NCBI RefSeq assembly: GCF_005502745.1
Contig: NZ_SCNL01000001.1
Span: 62,001 to 126,000, forward strand
Origin: Sphingomonas sp. 3P27F8
Lineage (GTDB): Bacteria; Pseudomonadota; Alphaproteobacteria; Sphingomonadales; Sphingomonadaceae
Length of the DNA stretch: 64,000 bases
Direction of reading: 5' to 3'
Part shown: positions 25,939 to 35,395 of the stretch, piece by piece
Layout of the letters: each line of letters opens with the position of its first letter
Position numbering within the stretch: the first letter of the stretch is position 1
Made by a program: the position numbers and the translations under genes
Notes under the pieces: model-generated
Databases searched by the model: none
Told to the model about the DNA's origin: nothing
What the model saw: only the letters and a program-made list of their open reading frames with translations

Positions 25939-26355
25939 TCATCCGCCTTTCCCGCCTTCGGGATCGGTCGGAAGCTCGGGGACCGGCGCGGACTCGATGC
26001 GCCAGATGATGGATTGGGCTTGCTGGATCGAACCGGCCCGGCGCGCGGTGTCGGCCCAGACCGACAGGCTGGCGGTCGTCGCAAAGCCGATATCGCGCTC
26101 GATGCCGAGGCCGAACGACAGGCGGATGCTCGCCACTTCGGACAGGCTGAAACAGCCAAGCTCGGGACAGCCGAACCCAAGGTCGGCCAATCCGAACAGC
26201 GTGTCACCATCGTCGTAAAGCTCGGTCGCAAGCCATGTCGCCGCGCCCAGCGGGTTGAAGAATTTGACCACGGGCACGGGATCATGATCGCTCTCGGCGG
26301 AGCGGTCGGAATTCACGCGCAGCGCGGCGTGAAGCTCGGGGGTCAACAGGATCAT
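25939..26355 (-). CDS. DUF2958 domain protein
   Basis: A 138-aa protein with the DUF2958 pattern: MILLTPELHAALRVN, PVVKFFNPLGAATWLATEL, GLADLGFGCPELGCFSL and LGIERDIGF. The function is unknown. The gene is a standard neighbour of ArdC-like genes in conjugative elements of proteobacteria. Its start overlaps the ArdC stop (ATGA), indicating one transcript. Confidence 0.9.
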   Translation of the reverse strand: MILLTPELHAALRVNSDRSAESDHDPVPVVKFFNPLGAATWLATELYDDGDTLFGLADLGFGCPELGCFSLSEVASIRLSFGLGIERDIGFATTASLSVWADTARRAGSIQQAQSIIWRIESAPVPELPTDPEGGKGG

Positions 26356-27389
26356 GCCGCCCTCCGTTCGCCAGCGTCGCCTTGGGCTGCCTCGGCTTGG
26401 GCGGCGGCGTGCCGGGCCAGCAGCCAGTCGGCGGCCTTGCTGGCGGCGCTGGCGGCGCGGAAGATCGCGCGGTTATCCTCACGCAGTACGGCGAGCCAAC
26501 TGCCAAGGTAATCGGCATGACGGACGGTCGGGACGATGCCGAGGGCCGCGCAGAGAAAGGCCGAACCCAATTCGGCAATCAATTCCTCGCGGGCATAATC
26601 CTTCGACCCGAAGCTGTTGACGAGGTTGCGGTTCAGCCGCGACTTGTGGCCGCTGCCGTGACAAAGTTCGTGCAGGCAGGTCCGGTAATAATTGATCTGC
26701 TCGAAAAAGGCCGGTTGCGGCGGCACCTGCACATAATCCTGCGCGGGGACATAGAAGGCTTGGTTGCCGCCGACGCGGAACTCGATGCCGCTCGCCGCGA
26801 TCACTTCCTCGGCGACCGGCACGATTTGGCGTTCGGGCAAGGGGATCGCCTCGGGCGCGAGGCCGGGGCGCAGCCCCTCGCACTGCGCGACGTTGAACAC
26901 GGTAAAGCGTTTCAGGAACGGAATTGTCTTGGCGTCGCCGCCGGTTTCGACGGCGCGCGCCTTCTCGGCCTCGGGTGTGAAGCGGTCGGCATAGACGACG
27001 GTGGTGCCGCGTTCGCCCTTGCGGACGCAGCCGCCCGCCTCAAGCGCCTGCTTGAAAGTAAGCCAGCCCTGCGAGGGAAAGCCCTGCTCGATGACCGCGC
27101 CCCACAGGATAAGGACGTTCACGCCAGAGTAACGGCGCGCGGTAAGCGCGTTGCGCGGCAGGCCGGGGCTTACCGCGCTGCCACCACCATCGGGACGCCC
27201 CCAAGGCTGAACCCACGGAAAGCGGCCCGCCTCCAGTTCGGCGATGATCCGCCCCGTCACCTCGTCATAAAGACTGGTGCGAGCCGTTTCGGGTTTGGTC
27301 CGGGCCTCGGCCGGGGTTGGCGTTCCGGCGCTGGAAGCCGGGGATTTCCGGCCCTTGCCGCGCGTGCGGACGGTCGTGGGAGCACGCAT
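26352..27389 (-). CDS. ardC: ArdC-like antirestriction protein (ssDNA-binding + zincin)
   Basis: A 345-aa protein. The N-terminal part (about 35-160) matches the ArdC ssDNA-binding domain (SLYDEVTGRIIAELEAG, then WLTFKQALEAGGCVRKGERG). The C-terminal part is a zincin-like metalloprotease domain with CLHELCHGSGH near residue 240 and REELIAELGSAFLCAALG. ArdC protects incoming single-stranded DNA from host restriction after conjugation (known for pSa ArdC). A GGAGGTGAACG site precedes the ATG. It heads the DUF2958-ParB transcript. Confidence 0.9.
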   Translation of the reverse strand: MRAPTTVRTRGKGRKSPASSAGTPTPAEARTKPETARTSLYDEVTGRIIAELEAGRFPWVQPWGRPDGGGSAVSPGLPRNALTARRYSGVNVLILWGAVIEQGFPSQGWLTFKQALEAGGCVRKGERGTTVVYADRFTPEAEKARAVETGGDAKTIPFLKRFTVFNVAQCEGLRPGLAPEAIPLPERQIVPVAEEVIAASGIEFRVGGNQAFYVPAQDYVQVPPQPAFFEQINYYRTCLHELCHGSGHKSRLNRNLVNSFGSKDYAREELIAELGSAFLCAALGIVPTVRHADYLGSWLAVLREDNRAIFRAASAASKAADWLLARHAAAQAEAAQGDAGERRAA

Positions 27390-28184
27390 CGTTCACCTCC
27401 TGCACCGCCCCAAAACCACCATGGCCTCCCCCGGAAGCGGGGGTGGGCGGCAAGATGCGAACCGGAGAGGACCGCTTGAGCGGCCCCGGCACCCAAAGGG
27501 CCGCAACGCAGTGAAGGAGCCGGGCGCAGCACGGCTTGCCGGGGACGCGAGCGGGCCTAGCAGGGAGCGCCGCCCACTCCCGCGCCACCGGGAGAGGCCA
27601 CAAACAGCGCCGCCGCGCGAGCGGCGACCGCAGCACTTCCCGGCGGCAAAGCCGCCGCCAACAAAAGATGGACCCCCGGCCGGCGCGGGCGGATGAGCGG
27701 TGCTGGGTCGGGCTTCGCAAGGCCAGGGCGGCACTTGTCGCCGGCTTTGCGAAACCGGGCGCACCGCCCGACCGAGAGGCCGGAGTGCCTGCGGGGCCGC
27801 CATCAGGCGCCGCACCCTGTCCGGCTGCGCAGCAGTCCGGCAGTGTGCGTCCTCAGCCCCGCTCCATCAGGTCAGCAGCGCTGACCCGCGCCAGCCGATC
27901 GTCACCGCCAGGCCGAGACGCGGAAACGGGGCTCGGCGGCGAGAAGCCTGGCTTCGAGCCGTAGAGCGCGGTCGCGCCGCTTCACCGGCGCGAGGCGCCT
28001 GCTCCCCAGCCAGTCGCGAACCTTCCGGCGTCCATTTTGCGATCCTGAAATCGGTCGTTCACCGGGCCACCGTTCCGGCAAGAACCGACCAATTCTCGCC
28101 GTTTGCCGGGCGGCACGCGAACGTCCGCTCCTGACCCAAGCGGTCGTTCACGCACGACAGGCCGGACCATCAGCAGAGCGCCAA
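27390..28184. other. GC-rich 795-bp stretch with no supported gene
   Basis: Between the ardC start and the YncE-like fragment I see only short frames lacking starts with ribosome sites or recognisable products. One hairpin, CCCCCG-GAAG-CGGGGG, lies near 27428-27443 upstream of ardC. This stretch marks the border between ICE backbone and metal-resistance cargo. Confidence 0.5.
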
Positions 28185-28505
28185 TTGCAGTCGTTCGCGC
28201 TCGCCTATCGGCTCCCGGCGGCGCTTCAGGTTCGTGATGCCGCCAAGGGCGACGTGATCTCGACTCGTTCGGCTTGCGGCGACGCCGATGATCTGTACAT
28301 CGACGGCGATCGCTTCCTGCTGATCTGCGGCGCAGGCCATGTGGACGTGTCGTCGACGAAGGACGCCGGCGGTGAACCGGTGCGCGTCTCGACCGCTGCC
28401 GGCGCACGTACGGGTCTGTTCGTGCCTGACCTCAAAACGCTGTTCGTCGCCGCACCCGCTCGTGGCGGCGTCCCCGCCACCTTGCGGGAGCTAAAGACCA
28501 GCTGA
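28185..28505 (+). pseudogene. C-terminal remnant of a YncE-like beta-propeller lipoprotein gene
   Basis: About 100 residues align in register with the last third of the intact protein at 60279-61295: AYRLPAALQ, then SACGDADDLYIDGDRFLLIC against PACGDADDLFLDGDRRYLIC, then GAGHVDVS and ARTGLF. The N-terminal two thirds, including the signal peptide, are missing, and similarity starts abruptly near 28200. It therefore looks like a deletion or insertion remnant rather than a gene. It is clearly diverged from the intact copy, so it is not a recent duplicate. It lies just past the 3' end of the RND operon, opposite strand. Confidence 0.75.
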
Positions 28506-28515
28506 GCCTGGGAAA

Positions 28516-29634
28516 TCAAGCAGCCTTGGCGGATGGTTCTGGTGGCGCCTTTTTCGCTCGCACCGTCGCTCCATCGTGGAGCGCGTCGCTCGCGCGCTTG
28601 ACGACAAAATCGCCCGGATTGATCGTGCCGAAGATTTCGGTTTTGCCGTCGACCGTCATGCCGGTTGTCACGGTGATCCAGTGGGCGGTTCCGTTTGCAA
28701 CCTTGATGACGAACTGCGTCTGCTGATCGTTGGCGATGGCTGTCTGCGGAACTTGCATGGTCGGCATTGGGCGCCGTACCGGCCATTGCACCGTCGCAAA
28801 TTCACCGGCCGTCAAGACTGCCTCCGAATTCTGTACGTCCAATTCGATCGCCATTGTCCGGGTACGATTATCGAGCGCATCGGCGATGCGGGCGACCGGC
28901 GCCTCGAATTTGCGGCCGGGGACGCTGGGTACCGTAAAACTGACGATCTGCCCCACCCGCACGTCCTGAACATCGACCACCGGCACCGCGATGACGAGGC
29001 GAAGCCGCCTCACGTTCGCCATTTGCAGGATAGGCTGGGCGCCGGGACTGCTCGAGGATGGTCCAACCAGCGCCCCGGGATGAAGGTTGCGCGCGGTAAT
29101 GACCCCATCGAACGGCGCGGTGATGGTCAAATAGGCTTCCTGCTGTCCGACATTGCGAAGCGATTCCCGCGCCGAGGCGACCTGCGCGTTGTCGGCAGCC
29201 GCTGTCTGGCGCGCAATATTCACGTCGTTTTCAGCGACGACGCCCGGGGTTTTCGCCGCATTCGCCAAGCGCGCATAGGTCGCATTGTCCGCCGCCGCCT
29301 TGGCTAGTGCGGCACGAAGAACGCCTTGCGCCTGCTCGCGCTGAGCACCGAGTTCGGGTGCGGTCAGACGGACAAGCGGCTGTCCTCGGCGGACGACAGA
29401 GCCTCGATCGACCGTGATATCGCGGATGAAGCCCGCCACGCGCGGAAAGATATCGACCGTTTCATAAGGCTGGAGCTGCGCTGGCAAGGACACCGTCGTC
29501 GAGAGGTTCGAACTCTGGACGCTGACCACTTCGACCTGGTCGGGCTTGACGACTGGCGCGGTCTGGCTTTGATCGCGACCACACCCTGCGAGAGCGAGGC
29601 AGATCGACAGGAAGGCGGGCACCGAAAACTTCAT
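28516..29634 (-). CDS. RND efflux periplasmic adaptor (MFP) lipoprotein
   Basis: A 372-aa membrane-fusion protein. It has a signal peptide with lipobox LALAGCG (Cys18), a first lipoyl half (AGFIRDITVDRGSVVRRGQP), a helical hairpin (about 100-170), a second half (ITAPFDGVITARNLHPGALV), then beta-barrel and membrane-proximal domains ending in AKKAPPEP. It links the inner-membrane pump to the outer-membrane channel. It is the last gene of the three-gene efflux operon, with its start overlapping the pump stop (ATGA). Confidence 0.92.
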   Translation of the reverse strand: MKFSVPAFLSICLALAGCGRDQSQTAPVVKPDQVEVVSVQSSNLSTTVSLPAQLQPYETVDIFPRVAGFIRDITVDRGSVVRRGQPLVRLTAPELGAQREQAQGVLRAALAKAAADNATYARLANAAKTPGVVAENDVNIARQTAAADNAQVASARESLRNVGQQEAYLTITAPFDGVITARNLHPGALVGPSSSSPGAQPILQMANVRRLRLVIAVPVVDVQDVRVGQIVSFTVPSVPGRKFEAPVARIADALDNRTRTMAIELDVQNSEAVLTAGEFATVQWPVRRPMPTMQVPQTAIANDQQTQFVIKVANGTAHWITVTTGMTVDGKTEIFGTINPGDFVVKRASDALHDGATVRAKKAPPEPSAKAA

Positions 29635-32600
29635 TGCGGCTGCTCCACAAGCTGGGCGTCAGGATGATCGTCCGGGTGGAGGGACACAGAAGCCAGAGCG
29701 GCGCCGCGCTGAACCAGACCGAACACGATGGGGAGGACGATGAGCGTCGCGGCGGTCGCGAATAGCAGGCCACCGATCACGGCGCGCCCGAGCGGCGCGG
29801 TTTCCTGCGCGCCCTGGCCAATCGCAAGCGCCATCGGCACCATGCCCGCGATCATCGCGAGGCTGGTCATCAGGATCGGCCGGAGCCGTTCATCGGCTGC
29901 CAGGTAGGCGGCCTCGAACGATGTCTTGCCGGCACGGCGATTGTGCTCGGCGAAGGTGACCAGGAGGATTGCGTTCGCCAGTGCCACGCCCACCACCATG
30001 ATGATGCCCATGAAGCTTTCGAGATTGAGGCTCGTGCCCGTCACCGCGAGCATCACGAGAGAGCCCATGAGGCCGGCCGGAACCGCGGACAGGGCGATGA
30101 GCGCCAGGCGGATCGACTGAAAATTGGCGGTCAGCAGGAGCAGCATCACGAGGATCGCCGCCCCGAGTCCGATGCCGAGATTGCCGAAAACGCCTCTCAT
30201 GACATCGACCTGACCGCGCACCTGGACCGAGACCCCCTTGGGTGGCGCGCCGATGTCGGCGATCGCCCGATCGATCGCGCTGGCCGCACGGCCGACATCC
30301 GCCTTTGCCAGGTTGGCGGTCACGCTGACGACCCATTGTCCGTTCTGGCGATCGAGCTCACCGGGAACGGCCTGCTGGCGCAACTGGGCCACTTGCGACA
30401 GAAGAACAGACGATCCGTCGGTGCCGGTCACCGGCAGGTTCCCGACATCCGCGACCGACGTCATCTTGGGTTGGGGAACCTGGAGCTGGACCTGGTAGCT
30501 GATGCCCGATTTGGGATCGCGCCAATAGTTTGGTGTAATGAAACGGCTGGAAGCTGTTCCGGCGGCGACCGCCCGCGCGACCTTGTCCGCTGTCACGCCG
30601 ACGTCCCCGGCAGCAACACGGTCGATGCGAACGTCGACATTGGGATAGTGAAGCGACTGGCCAAACTTGACGTCCGCAAGTTCGGGGGCGGCCGCGAGAC
30701 GCTCCTTCAATTTCTGCGCGAAGCCGGCGACGTCCTTATATTGCCCGCCCATCACCGCAACATCGGCGACGGTGCTTGAGCCGAAGCCAAGGATCTGGCT
30801 GACGAGATCGCCCGGCTCGAACGAGAAAGTGCTCCCGGGGAAGCGCTGGGGCAGCACTTGTCGCAGGCGCGCGATCAGCGGCGCAAGCGCAATGCTGGAG
30901 CCTGGCTTCAGCGAGATGTTCATGATCGCCTCATGCGAACCCGCGGTCCACAGGAAGACGAGATTGACGGGGTAGGATGAGGGCTGCCCACCGATATAGG
31001 AGAGCGATAGGTCGACGTTGCCGGCGCCGGCTTCTTGATCGACGATCTTCAGGACATCTTGTGCCTGTCGTTCGGTCATCGCGATCCGAGTACCGTCGGG
31101 CGCATCCATCCGGAGCCGGACTTCATTGGCGGCGCTGGACGGGAACAACTCCGTTCGCAGGACGAAACTCGCGCCTGCGACCACCAGCACGGCCGACATC
31201 GCGTAAGCGATCAGGAGAGCGGATCGCCGACCGTCCAAGCGCTTCTGCACCGCGGCATAGCGTCCCCGAATCCGCTGATACCAATGCGCCTCTTCGCGCG
31301 CCTTCCGGTCGTCCCCCAGCCAGTTGGACAGGATCGGCACGAAGATCGTGAAGAGAAGGTAGGATGCTGCCATGGCGAACGCGACGGCGAGAGAGAGCGG
31401 CAGGAAGAGCGCTTGGGCCGGGCCACTCATGAAGAAGGCGGGCAGGAACACCGCTACGATACACATCATGGCGAGCAATCGGGGCACGGCGACTTCGCCG
31501 CTGGCATCAAGCACCGCACGCGCCAGCGGCTTTCCGCCAGCGCGGTGGAAATCGATATGTTCGAGCAGGACCACGCCTTCATCGACGAGAATGCCGATGG
31601 CAAGCGCCAGTCCGCCGAGCGTCATGATGTTGATCGTCTGCCCGGCAAGCCAGAGTCCGATGACGGCCGTAAGCAGCACGACGGGTATGATCGCGACGAC
31701 GATCACCGCACTCCGCCAACTGCCCAGGAAGAGGAGGATCGTGAGGCCCACGAGACCAGCGCCCAATGCGCCCTCGCGCACCACGGCCCACAGGGCGTCG
31801 GTTACATATTTCGATTGGTCGAGCTGGTAACTCACCGTGACATCGTCCGGCAGCAGCGACTGGAACTTGGCCAGATTGCTCTTGACCTCGTTGACGACGC
31901 TGATCGTCGATGCGCTGGCGCGTTTGGTGACCGGGATGTAGACGGTGCGCTTGCCATTGATCAGCGCGTAACCGGCCGGCAGGTCGGAGCCGTCCGCGAC
32001 CGCCGCGACATCCCGCATATAGACCGCGCCGCTGGGGCCGGATCGCACTGGAATGTCGAGCAACGTATCGATCGAGGTCGCGGTCGAGTCGGTCGTCACC
32101 AGCGTCTGGGTCGTGCCGATATTGACCGAGCCCGCGGGCTGGATGCTGTTGCCGGATACCAGTGCCTGAAGCAGTTCATCGGACGAAAGGCCAAAGCCGC
32201 GGAGCTTGTTCGGGTCGACATTGAGAAGGATGGTGCGTTGATTGCCGCCGAACGGCGGAGGCGACGACACGCCGGGCAATGTCCCGAAAACCGGTCGTAC
32301 CTTGTTGAGAGCGACATCCTGGATCTCGCCGAGCGTCTTGGTCGGGCTCGAAAAGACGAGATAGCCGACGGGGAGCGTGCCCGCGTCATACCGCACGACA
32401 AACGGCGCGACCGTTCCGGGCGGCATGAAGGCCCGGGCGCGATTCACGTAGGAGACCGTCTCGGCGAGCGCCTCGCTCATGTTCGTGCCGGGATGGAAGG
32501 TGAGACGCAGGAGCGAAGCACCCTGGATCGACTTGGCCTGAACGGTGTCGATGCCGTCGATATAGAGGAAATGGTATTCGTAATAATAAGAGACGAAGCC

Positions 32601-32780
32601 CTCGATCTGCTGCGGGCTCATGCCGCCATAAGGCTGCGCGACATAGATAACGGGCGCGTTGAGATCCGGCAGGATGTCGATCCGCGTTCGGGTAAGCGAA
32701 AGCAACGACGCAAAGGTCAGCGCGACGGCGAGGACGGCCATCGAGATCGGGTGGCGCAAGGCCGTGCGGATGAGCCACAT
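29631..32780 (-). CDS. RND efflux pump, inner-membrane permease
   Basis: A 1049-aa proton-driven transporter of full RND length with an N-terminal helix (HPISMAVLAVALTFASLL), two large periplasmic loops and twelve membrane segments. Helix 4 reads GGLALAIGILVDEGVVLLEH, which differs from the heavy-metal signature of the czcA-type pump further right. The substrate may therefore be an organic compound or a different metal. Its neighbours (a broken rcnA, YncE remnants) suggest stress or metal resistance, but sequence does not settle the substrate. It lies between the adaptor and the outer-membrane channel genes. Confidence 0.92.
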   Translation of the reverse strand: MWLIRTALRHPISMAVLAVALTFASLLSLTRTRIDILPDLNAPVIYVAQPYGGMSPQQIEGFVSYYYEYHFLYIDGIDTVQAKSIQGASLLRLTFHPGTNMSEALAETVSYVNRARAFMPPGTVAPFVVRYDAGTLPVGYLVFSSPTKTLGEIQDVALNKVRPVFGTLPGVSSPPPFGGNQRTILLNVDPNKLRGFGLSSDELLQALVSGNSIQPAGSVNIGTTQTLVTTDSTATSIDTLLDIPVRSGPSGAVYMRDVAAVADGSDLPAGYALINGKRTVYIPVTKRASASTISVVNEVKSNLAKFQSLLPDDVTVSYQLDQSKYVTDALWAVVREGALGAGLVGLTILLFLGSWRSAVIVVAIIPVVLLTAVIGLWLAGQTINIMTLGGLALAIGILVDEGVVLLEHIDFHRAGGKPLARAVLDASGEVAVPRLLAMMCIVAVFLPAFFMSGPAQALFLPLSLAVAFAMAASYLLFTIFVPILSNWLGDDRKAREEAHWYQRIRGRYAAVQKRLDGRRSALLIAYAMSAVLVVAGASFVLRTELFPSSAANEVRLRMDAPDGTRIAMTERQAQDVLKIVDQEAGAGNVDLSLSYIGGQPSSYPVNLVFLWTAGSHEAIMNISLKPGSSIALAPLIARLRQVLPQRFPGSTFSFEPGDLVSQILGFGSSTVADVAVMGGQYKDVAGFAQKLKERLAAAPELADVKFGQSLHYPNVDVRIDRVAAGDVGVTADKVARAVAAGTASSRFITPNYWRDPKSGISYQVQLQVPQPKMTSVADVGNLPVTGTDGSSVLLSQVAQLRQQAVPGELDRQNGQWVVSVTANLAKADVGRAASAIDRAIADIGAPPKGVSVQVRGQVDVMRGVFGNLGIGLGAAILVMLLLLTANFQSIRLALIALSAVPAGLMGSLVMLAVTGTSLNLESFMGIIMVVGVALANAILLVTFAEHNRRAGKTSFEAAYLAADERLRPILMTSLAMIAGMVPMALAIGQGAQETAPLGRAVIGGLLFATAATLIVLPIVFGLVQRGAALASVSLHPDDHPDAQLVEQPQ

Positions 32781-32792
32781 AGGGTCGCCGTC

Positions 32793-34235
32793 CTACTGAT
32801 CGGCCAAGGCGGTGCGGACCGGCGCGAGGTCGCCCATCGCCACCGCATAATCGCCAAGCGCGCGCCACACGTTGAGCTTGGCGATCGCTTCCTGGGCTTC
32901 GGCCTGCGCAAGCGCGGCCTCGGCGACCGTTACGTCCACGGCACTCGCCAATCCCGACTGGAAACGCGCCCGCTGCTGGACCTCGGCCGTTTGCGCAGCC
33001 TGAAGTTCGGCAGGCGTGATCCTGGCGATGGCGATGGCGGCGACCAGTGCAGCGCGCGTTTGCTGCTGTCGTTCTGTGATCAGTCGCAAGGTTTCGTCGT
33101 AGCGATCCCGTTCCGCGCCGAGCGAAGCTCGCTGCGCCTGCTCTTGAGCCCGGATCGTCGGATAGGACCCCAGCGGCAGCGTGATTTGAAGTCCGAGCGC
33201 CCAGTTGCTTGTGTTCGGCGTCAGACCTGACGTTCCTCCAGAATATGTTCCGTTGGCATCGCGCCCCGATCCGCGCGTGTAGGCGCTGGCAAGCGCATCG
33301 ACCGAAGGGGCATAGCTGCGGGAAATCGCGGAGAGGCGAGCTCGTTCTCGATTTACCCGGGCCTGTTCGGCAATCGCTGCGGGATGATCCTTGGCGTATT
33401 GAGCCGGTGAGATCAGACTGTCCGGTACGCTCGGAATGGCCGGCGAGGATAGTCGCAGACCATCGACCGATCGGCCAAGCAACCGCGCGAGGGTCGCTTT
33501 CTGACTTTCGAGATCCGCTTGCGCCGAGATCAAACGGGTTTGCCCCAAAGCGAGCGCGGCGTCCGCCTGTTGCGCTTCAACGCCGGGCCGCAGCTGGTTG
33601 GCAACAAGAACATGCACCGCATTGCTGAAGGTTTGCAGTCGATCGACATTGGCCTGAGCCGCGGCCACCAACGCGCTGGACGCCAGGGTGTTGAGATAGG
33701 CGCCCAATGTGGCCCTGGCGACCTCAAGCCTCGTCAGGTTGAGATCGGCGTCAGCGGCCGCGGCGTTCTGGCGCTCTGCGTCCACCCGCGCCGCGCGCTG
33801 GCCCGCGTCGAAAACGCGCCATGACGCGAGAACGCCAGCGGCGCTGTTCCAGTCGCTCCGGCCGGATTCCGGCAGGACGGGTCCGGAAATCGCGGGAAGC
33901 GTCGATTGCGGAAGGAGCACACCGGTGATGTTGTTCGCGGTCGCGCGATTGATCTGCGCCAATAGGTTGATTTGCGGTAGGTAGGCGGTTCGCGCGACAT
34001 CGATCTGCCGCGCCGCAGATAGGCGCTCGTTGAGCGCTGCTTTTATGGCTGGATAATTGGAATCCGCATAGTCCAGCGCCTCTCCCAAAGTGATGACATC
34101 GGCGGCGGGCGCAGGCATGCGTTCTTGCGCGCTCAATCCAGAAACCGGCGCGAGAATGAGCGATGCGGCAAATGTGGAGAGCGTCATCGCGCGAGTAATC
34201 GTACGAATCACTGGGCGATTCCCGAGAATGAGCAA
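32793..34235 (-). CDS. TolC-like outer-membrane efflux protein
   Basis: A 480-aa outer-membrane factor with two OEP repeats (about 55-240 and 265-465) rich in Ala/Gln coiled coils (NAAAADADLNLTRLEVARA, then TVAEAALAQAEAQEAIAKLN). The start shown gives a long leader; the ATG at 34187 (MTLSTFAASLILAPVSGL) makes a tidier signal peptide and may be the true one. It is the first gene of the efflux operon; the pump starts 12 bp after its stop. Confidence 0.9.
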   Translation of the reverse strand: MLILGNRPVIRTITRAMTLSTFAASLILAPVSGLSAQERMPAPAADVITLGEALDYADSNYPAIKAALNERLSAARQIDVARTAYLPQINLLAQINRATANNITGVLLPQSTLPAISGPVLPESGRSDWNSAAGVLASWRVFDAGQRAARVDAERQNAAAADADLNLTRLEVARATLGAYLNTLASSALVAAAQANVDRLQTFSNAVHVLVANQLRPGVEAQQADAALALGQTRLISAQADLESQKATLARLLGRSVDGLRLSSPAIPSVPDSLISPAQYAKDHPAAIAEQARVNRERARLSAISRSYAPSVDALASAYTRGSGRDANGTYSGGTSGLTPNTSNWALGLQITLPLGSYPTIRAQEQAQRASLGAERDRYDETLRLITERQQQTRAALVAAIAIARITPAELQAAQTAEVQQRARFQSGLASAVDVTVAEAALAQAEAQEAIAKLNVWRALGDYAVAMGDLAPVRTALADQ

Positions 34236-34513
34236 GTGGAGACGCGTCGGGCTAGAACCCGTCCGCGGCTCGCGGACTTATCCTTTTTTGCGAAATCATC
34301 GGCCCTTCGGGTAACAACTATCGCGGATACGCTTGGCAAGCGATCGAGATCATCGGATGAGAGCGAATTGCAAGCAGGCATGACGCGTCCACTGAATAGG
34401 CAGGACGCGATACTTCAGCATGTCGCCTCGTGGGGTGATCGCAAGCCCCATGGTTTTCGCTCAGCAAATTTCCACTGACGTGTCAATCATATGGAACGCG
34501 TTTTCTCGGTCGC

Positions 34514-34588
34514 TGGCCCAGCGGCCTGTTCCTGCCCGAACTGAAGACCCTGTTCGTCGCCGCGCTGTGGCTGCTGCGCACCGGCTAA
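34514..34588 (+). pseudogene. Second micro-remnant of a YncE-like gene (C-terminal ~22 codons)
   Basis: The frame ending at the TAA 34586-34588 encodes GLFLPELKTLFVAALWLL. This matches GLFVPDLKTLFVAAPA in the 28185-28505 remnant and the equivalent GLFSPELGKLFLAVPA of the intact gene near 61200. Nothing upstream is homologous. It lies 6 bp from the end of the broken rcnA, facing it, and just right of the efflux operon. Confidence 0.65.
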
Positions 34589-34594
34589 CGCGGT

Positions 34595-35258
34595 TCAGAC
34601 CTGCGGCATGTGCCCGCCGGTCAGCCCGATCCAGCCCGACACACCCATGTACAGCGCGATCACCAGCATCAACGCGCCCGAAGCGTAGGGCGCGCGGCGC
34701 GCGAAGGTGTTGAAGCCCGACCAGCGCTTCTGGATATGGCGCGCTGAGCGAGGCGGCGACGCCGACCAGCACCATCGTGATCGCAAGGCCGACGCTGAAC
34801 GACAGTACAAGCACGGCACCGAGCGCAAGTTGCTTGAGCTGAAGGCAGAGCAGCAGCACCGTGATCGCCGCCGGACATGGGATCAGGCCGCCGGTCAGTC
34901 CGAACAATATGATCTGACCCGTCGACACGCTCCGTCCGCCGAAGCGCCGTTCGATATCGCTGGCATGGGCGCGTTCGTGCGCGTCCATATAACTGCCGTC
35001 ATCTAGCAATACCCCACTCTCGCCATGGTCGTGATCCTCGGTGAGGGTCAGGTCGTAATCGTGGCTGTGACCGGCATGCCCCAGGCTCAGCCGCGCGGCG
35101 AACGCGTGCGGTTCGGGGATTTCGTCGACGCTTTCGAGATAGTCGCCGCGCTCGGCAGCCCGGTCCAAAAAAGACATTCCGCTTTCGGCCCAGCGTCGGG
35201 CATATGCGGCCGGCTTCCGCCCCATTCGAGAATGTCCGCTCCTGCCGAATACCGCCAT
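34595..35258 (-). pseudogene. rcnA: rcnA/NicO-type nickel-cobalt exporter, truncated and frameshifted
   Basis: The recognisable part runs DAHERAHASDIERRFGGR, TGQIILFGLTGGLIPCPAAI, LGAVLVLSFSVGLAITMVLV, then, in another frame, RHIQKRWSGFNTFARRAPYA and LYMGVSGWIGLTGGHMPQV. These line up with the C-terminal half of RcnA. The frame breaks near 34739-34745 in a GCGC tract, consistent with loss of two bases. The N-terminal membrane half is also missing: upstream there is only a soluble, His-containing stretch (LTEDHDHGESG). Both defects point to a dead gene. The gap up to the next gene (35259-35395) holds nothing. Confidence 0.85.
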
Positions 35259-35395
35259 TCAGCACGGCTTCTGTGAATGGCAGCAAAGAGTCCCAGCCTT
35301 GGCCAGAAAGACAAAGGCACCTTCTCACGAATTCCGACCGCAAGGGGCCGACGCAGAACCCACCATGGAGCACCTCCGAAGGTAGCGTGGATCCG

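Noticed and set aside
27265..27720. A 151-codon minus-strand frame upstream of and overlapping ardC
   Set aside because: Cys/Arg-rich and repetitive, no ribosome site, overlaps the strong ardC start region; judged noncoding.
31035..33230. A 731-codon plus-strand open frame across the RND pump gene
   Set aside because: It is antisense to a full-length, motif-bearing RND permease and shows only low-complexity charged sequence; long shadow frames are expected in high-GC DNA.
28516..34235. Assigning the left RND operon to nickel or cobalt efflux
   Set aside because: The pump lacks the D-F-G-x-I-V-D-G-A-V metal signature seen in the right-hand pump; proximity to a broken rcnA is not enough.
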